Shown piece by piece: positions 1-9,750 of a DNA stretch of 64,000 nucleotides (position 1 is its first letter; each line of letters opens with the position of its first letter). Source of the stretch: Ambrosia x helenae. Its lineage: Eukaryota > Streptophyta > Magnoliopsida > Asterales > Asteraceae. The translations under genes and the position numbers were made by a program. Where the stretch lies: positions 1 to 64,000 of the forward strand of contig JAUTDX010001482.1 of the NCBI GenBank assembly GCA_030844895.1, written 5' to 3'. The notes under the pieces are model-generated. The model saw only the letters and a program-made list of their open reading frames with translations. It was not told where the DNA came from and did no database searches.

Positions 1-620
1 GTGAATGATTTTAGATAGGCAGATAAACATCATGTATGTACTTGAAGGGCCCTAATCAATATTTGGCATTATAACTCTTGGAGTTAATGCCTTTTCTTAC
101 AGAACCTCCACGATCATAGGAGATAAGATTTTTTTATGTTTTGTAAGATATAGGAAATCCATGTACGCGGATTATATAACATACGCTTATTTAGAATAAA
201 AATATACTATAACGTGAACATAGCCAATTACATCGGAACTTAATCTATAATTGTACTGTACCTATCGGGTGTAGGTCAACTCGGCTCATCACCCAAAATT
301 TACATTAAATAAGCCGATCAACGGGCCGGTCAAATACAGTAAATAGATGAGGCAAGAGCCTAGAGACCCAAAAAATAAGTGCCATTCTCTTGAAAAAGAA
401 AATATTATTACCAGGCCGAATTGCATTCAAAATTTATCAGACAAGGGGTGTATAGAGTGCTTTTTGTAACCAATGGTGGGCACCCCGGGTAGTCGGAGAT
501 CTGTTTGTTGGCCATGAAAAAAAAAAGTGTGGGCCAAATCTGATAGGATAGTCGATGAAACCATATGAACATCGAATTAAGGCAACATCATCTGTTGAAT
601 ATTTGAAGCAATCGTTTAAA
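1..620. repeat. Degenerate module at the unit start (U1)
   Basis: This segment is a diverged paralogue of 9930-10545 in the same unit. Both carry the same ordered landmarks: TATTTGCATTAT, CTTGGAGTT, TAGGAAATCCATGTAC, CACCCAAAATTTACATT, GAGGCAAG and GGGCCAAATCTGATAG. It corresponds to 15173-15795, 30522-31140 and 52596-53215 in other units. No protein can be supported. From 595 the sequence diverges from its paralogue and runs without recognised content to the gag remnant at about 951. Confidence 0.7.
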
Positions 621-950
621 TATGGAAATGGAATCTTATGACTTGGGAATCGCAATCCTAGAATGTAACTCCTTGGGCCAAGTATGGTTTATACGATTTC
701 TAATCTTCTGCGATTGTTATTTGGGAATTCTGATTTGGTTTCTCATTACTGATTATTGGGTTTTTATTATAGTTTTGGATTTTCCTGATTCGGATTCCTT
801 GAGTTCGGATTGGCGATTACAAAATCTGGCTTCTTCAATTACTAGGTACAGGTATTAAGCTTCTTCAATTCAAGTAAATAGTTTGCTAGGTATAGGTACT
901 AAGTTGCTTCCACCTTTAATAAAACTGGGATCCCCCTTATCTGAAGAACC

Positions 951-3389
951 CTACCATCCACCGGCTTTTGGTTCATAGCAATTTTGTTTCGGTTGTCATA
1001 AACAGGCTGCTTCCCCTTTTATTTTTCGGAAAAGTTTGGGGAAACCGGCCGTTTAGTCTTTCTAGAACTTAGAGCATCATCCACTTTGATCCTCTTTCGT
1101 CTAAATTCAGGGCACGCAGCAACTAAATGCCCACGTTCCCCGCATTTAAAACAGGATTTGTACTCCTCAAACTTTGGAGCTTCAGGTAAGTCCTTTTTTC
1201 TTACTTTTTCGTTTGGACTTGCTGGCAAATGTGTTTTTGGGTTCCGGATCCTCAAGACATTGTTTTTACCAATCAATATCGGGTTTGTCCTCAACAACAT
1301 TTCTAGAAGGTCTAACGAATTCAGTCACATGTTTCTTCGGATTTTTTCTTAAGTTTGATTTGGAGGCTCTTTAGCGTTTTTGTTTTGATTTTTCTTGTTA
1401 GACTCATTGGACTGGATTTCTCTAGTCCCTTTTTAACCCTGCCCTTACCCCATTTTTCTTTTTCTAAGTAATGACGGATTCTTGCCAAATTTAGTTACCA
1501 TGACAGGGGCCATATATCTGATGGAATTCCTCATCAGCATATATTTTATCATATCCCTACATTTTATAAAACACTTTTAGCCTCTTATCATCAGTTGATT
1601 GCACTTTCGGCTCAGGATCACATCGATTTTCAATGGTAATGATGTGATTCTCAGGAGAATATAGACATTTTTAACTGGTGCATTCAGCTGTGATTCCTCA
1701 AACTCATCATCCGAAATGTCTGTTTCACAGACGCTCACATCATCTATCCACTACTAGCAGTTTCACAGTTTGTGTAGCCTTAGCAGCTTCAATAGCTTTA
1801 GCCGCTTCTGCCACTTTAGCAGCCTCTCCAGCTTAGTTACTTTTGCAGCAATATCCACCACCTCCTCCTTTGGCAGGACGTCATAAGTTTGATTTTCAAA
1901 TCTCACTGGAGGTGGACATTGTGCATATATGGGGCAAGTGGGATCAGAATTGTCAATTATGTGATCAAGAACATACTTGCAATTCAAATAACTCTCAAGC
2001 TTCTTCTTGATCTTTTCATAATCGCGATTTACTATTGCCAACTATTTCTTAGTGTCTTCTAACTCATTAATGTAATTATAGCCACTAGCTTTGTTATGCA
2101 GAGTTTTAGACAATTTAAAAACATCTTTCTTGTAGTTCTCAATGGTGTTTTTAAAGCCTTTTTCATTTGATTTCAAAACATCATTGGTTCATTGGCAGTG
2201 ACCTAAATCAGCTTTAAGGTTCAGATTCCCGTCTGTTAAGACATTGATTCTGTACCTAAGCTTGTCACAATCTACACAATCCGATTTAGAAGTGGAAGAC
2301 GAACTTACCTTGGTAGATGATTCTTTGATGGCCATTAAAGCATAATGAGCTGCAGACTTCTCATCTCAAAAGAATCCAGAACGGTTGTTCTTTGCAAAAT
2401 CAACATTCACCAAGAAAGATCGCTTGCTGATAAATTCATCTGCTTCAGCTAATAACTCTTCCAAATCTAAACCCCCATCAGAATCACAATCAGAAATGTC
2501 ATTATCAGGAACTAAGACTTCTTGTGAACTGGTGCAGTATTCAACTTCATTTGGTGCATCAGAAACTTGTTAGACAAAACATGCTGCACCACCCTGTGGA
2601 GCATCCTCTCCCTCCAAGTGAAGGTTCTAGTTAAACCCTTTATCAGCTTCAATTACCAGGGCTTGTCCTTGATTGTTGTTTGTAGGAGGCCTCTGGTTCT
2701 GGTTTTGCACGAGACGAGTGCTCGTTTCAGTATTTGGGTTAGGTTGTTATATGAGCTTGCTGCCTCTGGTTGTAATTGCCTTGTTGTTATTGAAAGGATT
2801 CTGATTTCCCTACTGTCTTGGTCGGTCACATTCTCTAGCAAAATGTCCTTTGGGAGAGCTTGTGTTAAAGCAGCCATCGCCTTCTTCTCATAGTTGTACT
2901 TTCTTCGTTGATCATCCGTCATATCTTCTAAAGAGACGGGAATGTTGGAATTCTCAATCATCGGCCTAGTGTACCCATTTTCAATAGCAGCCCATACTAG
3001 TCCATCAATACCCTCAACATGTGTCTTGAATCTGCCTTTCCAGGAGTGGTAGTCAGCCATGAACGGAAGTTTTGGTGCCCTATTAGAACTACCCGTTTCC
3101 AAGTCACTAAGGAGTACCGAAGACAAGTGTTGTTTCTGTTAAGTTGCAGCGGCTGCGAGTGCCCATGGGTTACTATTCATCATTTGCTATTTTGCTGGGC
3201 ACGTTGTTGAGCTGCAAGCGCCCACGTATTGGTTTCGGCAACATTAGCTTGTTGTTGTTGTTGTTGCATCTGTTGCGCGTTACGCTCGGCCGAAAACTAC
3301 CAAGGATTCGTGGGTACATTCATTTGATTGTTAGTTAGTTGATTATATTGTTGTCTCGGTTGATTCAGATGTCCCCACAGGTTTGCCAT
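951..3389 (-). pseudogene. Dead Ty1/copia gag (U1 copy)
   Basis: Remnant of a copia-type capsid polyprotein, which in an active element packages the element RNA. In transcription order it shows a Q/N-rich start beginning MANLWGHLNQ, then a UBN2-like capsid segment containing FMADYHSWKGRFKTHVEG (about 3126-2860). Next comes GHFAREC from a first zinc knuckle, an acidic spacer, a coiled-coil-like stretch (about 2400-1763), and a CCHC knuckle CFKCGERGHLVAAC (about 1135-1180). The frame is broken by at least four stops and several frameshifts; the longest open piece is 157 codons. Nothing of protease, integrase or reverse transcriptase follows gag, and no downstream LTR is present. The second knuckle is intact here, unlike in U2, U3a and U4. 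Assignment to copia gag is firm; the lineage is not. Confidence 0.85.
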
Positions 3390-4006
3390 GTGTTACAGTT
3401 CGATAAAAGTGCGATACTTAGGCAAATTTTGGTTTCAGCACTGTTGCACACGAATAGGGATAAAGGCACAAGTAGAACACACGAGTGGAAGTCTAATCGT
3501 GTGTTCTTCAGGCGGTTACAAGTCTACACACGTGAACAATTGAGCGAGTAGGAAATCACAGGCGATTAGGGTTTGGCAGGTGATTAGAACTTTAATCGTG
3601 TGTATAGGACACGAGTAGGGTCCTAATCGTGTGGATTTAGGAACGAGTATGAAATCCTAATCGCTTGAAGGTTGGCTACTCGCCTATTGCAGGTCTAAGA
3701 TGAATTTTTGCATGAAAACCATCATTTTTACTTCAAAATCTATCAAAAACATTGTGTTTGATTCCCAAATGATTAGGAAAGTTGTAAAAACACTTTTGGA
3801 ACAAACCCTAATAAAAAAACACATGTTTTTAACCATTAAAACACACTTAGATTTTGAAAAATGTTGTTTTTATCAAAACTCAAAGATTCAAACTTTCAAA
3901 ACAGTTTTTTGCTCAAAAATACCAACTTTTAATCTGAAAACACACTGTTTTGAATCCGTTTTGCTATCAAAACACTCGTGATAAGAGCCAAAGCTCTGAT
4001 ACCACT
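3390..4006 (-). other. Untranslated leader of the copia gag element (U1)
   Basis: Lies between the primer-binding site and the gag start. Within 3420-3690 it is dense in two alternating short motifs, CGAGTAG-like and CTAATCG/CGATTAG. The second occurs in both orientations (for example GGCGATTAGG and TCCTAATCG), so the RNA could form several hairpins. Part 3700-3981 is rich in TTTT and CAAAA tracts. It is present in U2, U3a and U4 at 18557-19173, 33907-34521 and 55937-56551. Confidence 0.65.
3993..4004 (-). other. Primer-binding site for tRNA-iMet (U1)
   Basis: The minus strand reads TGGTATCAGAGC, the usual plant copia primer site complementary to the 3' end of initiator methionine tRNA. It lies two bases inside the LTR end (TG at 4007 on the plus strand). 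This fixes the element's direction as minus. Confidence 0.9.
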
Positions 4007-4425
4007 TGTAGCATCGACTTTCTGATAACCACATGTTAACTCCTCTAAACAGGTTCGGACAACAAAAACGATTATGAAACTAAGATAAACGAAGCATCAA
4101 CACGCACAAAATAAGGTTAAAAGGTTTTATTGCATTGATTTCAGAGCTCGAGTGATTACAAAACAATCTCAGACCTTAGAATGTGTGATGTGACAACTTC
4201 ATGATTAGGGTAATGATTGGAGGCTTTTATACCTGTCCCACTCGTCCAAGGGGCCACGAGGCGAGTAGGAACCAATACCAGGCGAGTAGCAAAGCTACTT
4301 GCCCCTAAGAAGTCCTAATCGCCTGTCACTGCCAAACATGCCAAAACGACTTAAAAACACACCTAAACACCTGTAATACAAACCAAACATCACCTATACT
4401 AGGCTAGGGACATCATGTACTAACA
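4007..4425 (-). repeat. 5' LTR of the copia gag element (U1)
   Basis: Bounded on the minus strand by TGTTAGTACATG at the start and GATGCTACA at the end, next to the primer-binding site. It has a TATA-like TATAAAA on the minus strand at 4225-4231. At 419 bp it is shorter than the 495, 489 and 517 bp copies in U2, U3a and U4, because two segments flanked by short repeats are missing. No second LTR of this family is found in the unit, so the element is truncated at its 3' side and its target-site duplication cannot be tested. Confidence 0.8.
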
Positions 4426-5215
4426 TCGGTCGTGGAGGGGGGAGGTGGGATGGTCACAGGTGTAGGTGTAGGTGTGGTAATGGGTGTATGTTGGGTTACG
4501 GGTGTGTGAGGGTTTACGGGTGAAGGTGAGGTAATGGTTGTAGGCTGGTGTAAGAGTGTGGATGGTGAGTGTATGGAAGTGAGGTTGGGTGGTGGGACAA
4601 TAGCTGATGTAAGATTGGCTTAGGTGGGTGAAATAGTATGTGATGAAGTTTTAAGGTTTAGTAAGGATTCAAAGGAGATGGCAGTGGGTGTGGAAATTAT
4701 GTCATGAAGAGGGAAAAGATGTGGAATGAACTCAACATGTCGTCAGTGATATAATTTGTTGGTAGCCGGATCAAAGCATTTGTAAGCGGGTTTGGAAGAA
4801 GAATAACAAAAAAAAGGAATGAGGCAAAACGTGATTGTAATTTGGAGGTGGTGTATGGGCGTAGCCAAGGTTAACAAAGAAATCCAAAACGGTTTTAGTT
4901 TGGAGTAGGTGGGAGCAACATTGAACAACATGTCATAAGGTGATTTGTTATTCAAGATGGTTATGGGTAGACTGGGAAGGCATGTGACCAAAAATGTGAT
5001 GGTAGGTGGGCATAGTGGAGTAGGGGAAGGCCCATTCCAACATGTTGGTGGCGTCGTTCGGCTAACCCATTTTGCTTGGGTGTATTATGAGTGGGAGATG
5101 TATTGTCTCATAAAGGCTAGCTTAGAAGAGTCCATGAATTTTTTCAACAGACAATGTTTGATAGTCGATAGGCATACTATCATAATGCATGAGTGCATTT
5201 ATTATTAGAAAGTTG
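4426..5215 (-). pseudogene. Copia pol fragment: integrase C-terminal part and linker (U1)
   Basis: On the minus strand, broken frames give an integrase-core signature near 5040-5090, read most cleanly in U2 and U3a as TPKQNGVAERRHQHV. This is followed by NNKSPYDMLFNVAPTYS and AYKCFDPATNKLY (4743-4991), typical of the copia integrase C-terminal region. A proline/threonine-rich linker (4440-4740) then ends exactly at the LTR at 4425. The fragment probably belongs to an older copia copy into which the gag element inserted. Catalytic domains upstream and reverse transcriptase downstream are absent. It is non-functional. Confidence 0.8.
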
Positions 5216-5800
5216 TTGGATGGTGTCGTTCGAATGTTTTTTGCAGGCAACAAGTGAGTATGCGGGTTAATTAAATATGATATTGCATTACAACTTCGTT
5301 TTTACTTCTTATGGCAAATTATGAAACTACGAAATCTGTATCGCTATTGAAGAAAAACAATGAATGTACGAATTGTATAACTATATCATGGCGCCAGTCT
5401 ACACTATAACATTGTATGTTTCTTTTTCCAAACCAGTATGTCTATTTTAAAAACAAGCCAGGACATGAAAGGAAAGGAATTAGTACTTTTATATAAATTG
5501 AGTTCTGAATGCATGTATTTTCAAAATAATATGCTTATTTAGCAATTTCAGATAAAAGGTGAATTAGGCTATAGTTTGCAAAACTGTGTTCAATTTTGTC
5601 ATACTTTCAACAACTAAGAAATGGCATTGGTGAATTCAAGTCAGTGTGATCGCTTTCAGGATATACAAGTTAATGACAGTGGTAATGATGATGGTAAACA
5701 CAGAAGGCCATAAAAGTAAACTGCATAACAACGTAGAGAAATGAAGAACATCCATAGGGAAACGAGTACTAAAAATATAGGGGAATAGAGAAATGAAGCC
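5216..5800. other. AT-rich stretch, no recognised content (U1)
   Basis: Nothing recognisable is seen. U1 lacks about 100 bp here (around 5490) that U2 keeps at about 20735-20830. U3a lacks a different ~300 bp. The minus-strand open frame at 5636-5869 starts inside a direct repeat and has no recognisable homologue. Confidence 0.5.
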
Positions 5801-5904
5801 GGTAGGAGAGTTGGCACAAAGATACGTCTGTTTTGTGGGTTCTAAAAGACTCGGTAGGAGAGTTGGCACAAAGATACGTCTGTTTCGTGGGTTCTAAAAG
5901 ACTT
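5801..5904. repeat. 52-bp tandem duplication (U1)
   Basis: GGTAGGAGAGTTGGCACAAA begins at 5801 and again at 5853. The two copies differ by about one base (TTTTGTGG versus TTTCGTGG). The duplication is shared by U2 (from 21141) and U3a (from 36182), so it predates amplification. Confidence 0.85.
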
Positions 5905-5974
5905 ATTATAGAAAATAATTATATGATCTAAAGAGAGATTATATTAGTACTTCTAAAGAGCCACCGACATAAGG

Positions 5975-6235
5975 TTTTTTTTTTTCGTGAGGCGATGTTA
6001 CCCAGGTTTCAGGGGCGCAACTTCATAGGGGCGGGAGGGGGCGCCTGACCCTCCGAAATTTTCGCTTAGAAGTTTCGATTATATAGTATCAGTATAGAAT
6101 TTTTTTGGCATATACGGTTTCGATCCCCCAACCAGTGACTTCCGACCCCCTGAGATTTTTGTTCAAGCTTCGCCATTGCTAGGTTCGAACCATTGAACTC
6201 TTACTCTTAACTAGACCAGCAAGCGCCCACCCCAC
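5975..6235. repeat. GC-richer dispersed-repeat-like segment (U1)
   Basis: A locally GC-richer block starts with a run of T and contains GGGGCGGGAGGGGGCGCC. It also contains GGTTCGAACC at 6182-6191, which resembles an RNA polymerase III B box. That could indicate a tRNA-derived SINE, but no A box at proper spacing was established. Copies lie at about 21312-21575 and 36350-36615. The family is not identified. Confidence 0.35.
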
Positions 6236-6669
6236 CAGGGAGATAAGTTATATAACTTAAAGAAGGAAAAAGATTGCACCAAATACAAGTTAAAAATCGA
6301 AAACCAAATAAATAACAGATATGGTTTTTTTCCTATATAGACTTTTTTTTTTTAAATTCAGTTCTAATTAGATGTAATCTCAGCTTTCATGGAAAACTTC
6401 AGACTTCAAGTGTTAGTTTGAAAAAAATAAGAGAAAAAACGGTAGAACAATGAAAATTGATTAATACCAATAAAATTGTAAACAACAATAAAAATACTAT
6501 GAACAATCAACATCTAATTACAAACAGAACTCCACGTTGAATAGGCGCCAATGTTGCTGCTTGAATAGGCGGCCATGCTGGCCGTGCTAACCAGTAGTGG
6601 ATCAAAGAATTTTTTTTATAACGTCTCATATCCAACCATGGAGATAAATTTTTTTTATACGCGAATTTT

Positions 6670-6885
6670 TTGGGTATAATCAAGTCAGCGTCTTGTATAA
6701 TATTACAACACAAATTCTTGACATAAATTCGGATTAAATTTCAGCTTCTATACATAAATTGGGTATAATGAATGATCTATAATCAAATAAGCATCTTTTA
6801 TAATATTACAACTCAAATCCTTGACATAAATTCGGATTAAACTTTTGCTTCTATACATAAATTCGGAAAAAGAATGACTGTAATA
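6670..6885. repeat. ~108-bp tandem repeat, two copies (U1)
   Basis: GACATAAATTCGGATTAAA followed by CTTCTATACATAAATT occurs twice, about 108 bp apart, with intervening TATAATATTACAAC. U3b has a third, more diverged copy (about 43800-44090), so copy number has changed between units. Confidence 0.75.
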
Positions 6886-6901
6886 GACTGAAACAGCCAC
6901 A

Positions 6902-7090
6902 TTGCTTGCTACATTTGCGTGCCGCCCAATCACCGCCTGCCCGGTATCATGTCACTGCATGTCCGGTTTTCCCTTGGAGCAGCTAGGCACCATGCCAAAA
7001 CCGGCATGCAAACCTTGTCCTAAGCTTAAAGCGACGCACCTTGTAGCATGCTGCACAAGCACACAATTCATTAATAACTTATCACGGTGA
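6902..7090 (+). CDS. 62-codon cysteine-rich open frame (U1), unknown
   Basis: The frame opens after a TAG at 6884 and ends at a TGA at 7088-7090. It has no ATG before codon 20 (6959), so a real product would need an upstream exon or would be 43 residues. It has eight cysteines spaced C-x5-C-x3-C-x-C-x16-C-x2-C-x9-CC, which does not match the lipid-transfer-protein or defensin orders I know. There is no convincing signal peptide in the visible part. The DNA is identical in U1, U2 and U3a. U3b differs at four positions, all synonymous third-codon changes. That is suggestive of protein-level constraint but rests on few changes. No family is recognised. Confidence 0.3.
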   Translation: MLATFACRPITACPVSCHCMSGFPLEQLGTMPKPACKPCPKLKATHLVACCTSTQFINNLSR

Positions 7091-7440
7091 GAGACTAATG
7101 TGTTAGTTGTGCGTAAATATTAAGTCCATTTATACCAGGAAGGAGATATCTTCAATACGCTTTGAGCAATCAACATGCTATGATCCGATCCACACGATGG
7201 AGAGAGATCGATGAACACTGTGAGCGGATTTATAGCTGACACACAATTCAAATACAAAAAATGGTCAGTACACTTTCGAAACAGAATAATATTTACAGCT
7301 CAATTTATAATTATAGAACAAACAGGAAAACAGCTTACATGGACAGAGAATCAGATATCTCATCTTGACCTGTATTAGAGCAGGCTGCTGCGGCCTCCTT
7401 GAAGTGAGAAGTGATGATATGCGAAGTATAGGCAAGCATC

Positions 7441-7450
7441 CTATATATAG
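7441..7450. promoter_or_regulatory. TATA-like site (U1)
   Basis: CTATATATAG, self-complementary and so not directional. It is repeated at 22762-22771 and 37801-37810, and as GTATATATAG at 44642-44651. Read on the minus strand it lies about 80 bp before the ATG-containing segment near 7365. Confidence 0.3.
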
Positions 7451-9341
7451 TTGAGGTAGCTGGGTAAACCCTAATCTGTATTTGCATTATAATCCCTTAA
7501 GTTAGATGTCCTTTCAGATAAAACTCTACTATTATATGATATAGCCATTTTTACATGTCTATGTTCAATGAACGATTATGTAATTAATTTCTAAACATGA
7601 AATATTTGTAAACACTACATTTCTAAGATATAAGAAATTTGTGGATGTACATGGATTTATGGAACACATATGTTTGTATCGGCAACCGACTTTATAAGAA
7701 CGGAAGCTTAAAATTTTATTCGGCGAGTGTGGCTCAATTTAGTACCACCTTAAATTTGCTTTACGTAAACATCTTCTCTAGCTACTGAGGGGTGGCGCTA
7801 GACACAATCATGTAGAAATTCAAAAGGTGGTGGAACAAAGATTAGTCAGAATCAATAGATATAAAAGCATGCGATCATCACTACTAAAAAAGACTAATTA
7901 GCATCTGTGAAATTGTCAATGGACAAACGTTTATATATTAATAACCAAATAAATTGTTGACTGATTACAAAGATTCATTGTTAAGTAGTTACGGAAGATA
8001 TATTATCTTTAATCTTGACCTAATTGTAGTGTATTTAGAGCAGGCGGCCATGAAATTAATGATTTTAGATTTAAAGATAGACATTAGATGTGTATTTGAG
8101 AAGGTCGGGTAAGTAGGTAAATACTAATCCGAATTTGCACTAAAACCCCTGAAATTAGATGCCTTCTAATATAGAACTCAACTGTCCTGAGATATAGGCA
8201 TTTTTTGTTTGAATAATGAAGTTATTATTATATACAAAAGAAAAGACTATTCTTCTTTAATTTTAAGGGTGTGCCTGATATCAAAAGACTGGTCTTCGCA
8301 ACAAAATTGCACTCCATTACAATTGTAGTATTTGAACAAAAATAAAACACATCAATGTTCAATTAGAGATCATTTATTTTACTTCTAAAGTAAAATATAT
8401 TGTGAACAATGCAGGTGCAAGATACGAAAATGTAGTAGATGTATGTAGATTTACTTAACACATATGCGTATTTAGGTTAAAAATATACAACAATTAAAAC
8501 ATCCATATGATAAATGAATTGAAACCTAAAAATCTAAAATAGTGATGTCATGTGTGGGTAATTAAACTCGCCACCCTAAATTTGCATCTCATAAACCAAT
8601 TAGAAGGTGATTTGTTGAATGGCATTCCATGTTTTCTTTTCTATGTAATGAGTTGTGACGCAAGCATGTAGGAAACCAAAAGGTGATGGAACATTGATTA
8701 GCCGCGATTAATAGATATGAAACTGATTCGATCTTTAGTACATCTAATAAGAGACTAAGATCTGTTTAATTCTAAAGGGACAAAAGTTTATTCACAACCA
8801 AAGATACATTCTTGAGAAATTCTTAGTGAAGTAGTGAGGAGAGATATATAATCACTAATTTGTCACTAATATTTAGTACTTACCAACAAATGAAGATAAA
8901 TGATGATGTATATTCCATCAAACCAAAAATATATATAATTTCCAATTTGTTATGACATAAGGCCGGCTTAAACCCTCACTATGCCTAGACCCGATCAATT
9001 TCCTAGACCCAACTAATGGCTTTACTTTTGTATGATTTGCTAGGTATATTTGTTTTTTGTTGTTGTAAATTTGTTATATTTTGGCACCAAAGCTACTATA
9101 TTGATTATAATGCCTGAAAGTAAATGTCTTTTCATATCCAAACTCTAATTAGTGTACGATATGGGCATTTTTTTATTGAAGAATGAAATTATTATAGATT
9201 TGCTAATGACACGTGGCAATCTTTGGAATCGTTTATTATGCTAGAGATACAAAACACTATTCTTGTTATTAAATTTACATTCCATAATTATTTTACTCTT
9301 CGAACAAAAAATAAAGCAAATCTATGTTCAATTAGAGATCA

Positions 9342-9750
9342 TTTATTTTACTTCTAAACTAAAAAGTATTACGAACATTATAAGGAGACGATCGGAAAAG
9401 TTGTGGAAGTAGGTAGATTTATGTAACACATATGCGTATTTAGGTTAAAAGTCTATCGTAATTAAAACAACAGTTATATTATAAAAGAACCTAAGCGTAA
9501 AATTGTAAACCTCGATGGTAGTTAAACTCGCCGCCCTAAAACAACAGTTTATTTTACTTCTAAACTAAAAAATATTGTGAACATTATAAGGACAAGATCG
9601 GAAAAGTTGTGGATGTAGGTAGATATATGTAACACACATGTGTATTTAGGTTAAAAGTCTATCGTAACTAAAACAACATTTATATTATAAAAGAACGAAG
9701 CGTAAAATTGTAAACCTCGATGGTAGGTAAACTCGCTGCCCTAAATTTGC
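9342..9750. repeat. 206-bp direct tandem duplication (U1)
   Basis: TTTATTTTACTTCTAAACTA begins at 9342 and at 9548. Both copies continue through GTGTATTTAGG or GCGTATTTAGG to CGCC(G)CCCTAAA. It is shared by U2 (about 24668-25075); U3a (39700-39900) and U3b (47130-47340) have a single copy. Confidence 0.85.

Larger units (their letters stand above)
6340..7451 (-). other. Conserved block, possible degenerate transcription unit (U1)
   Basis: This block is among the best conserved between U1-U3a and the diverged U3b. On the minus strand it starts with a TATA-like CTATATATAG (7441-7450), then an ATG-containing segment with a GTAAGC donor-like site (about 7340). Splice-like AG and GTATAA signals follow near 7105-7240, and an AT-rich tail ends the block. 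No continuous minus-strand protein can be read. The plus strand carries a 62-codon open frame, annotated separately. The stretch 6236-6340 to its left is AT-rich with nothing recognised. Direction and function are inferences. Confidence 0.35.

Noticed and set aside
1..4425. A complete copia element with two LTRs
   Set aside because: No second copy of the 4007-4425 LTR exists in the unit and no protease, integrase or reverse transcriptase follows gag; the adjoining integrase fragment lies on the far side of the LTR.
5636..5869. 77-codon hydrophobic minus-strand frame conserved in three units
   Set aside because: Its start lies inside the 52-bp direct repeat, the three copies are too similar to inform on selection, and no family is recognisable.
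6182..6191. tRNA gene or SINE promoter (GGTTCGAACC)
   Set aside because: Only a B-box-like word is seen; no cloverleaf, A box spacing or tail was found, so it is kept only as an unidentified repeat.
6902..7090. Non-specific lipid-transfer protein or defensin
   Set aside because: Eight cysteines are present but their order (C, C, C-x-C, C, C, CC) does not match those families, and no signal peptide is visible.
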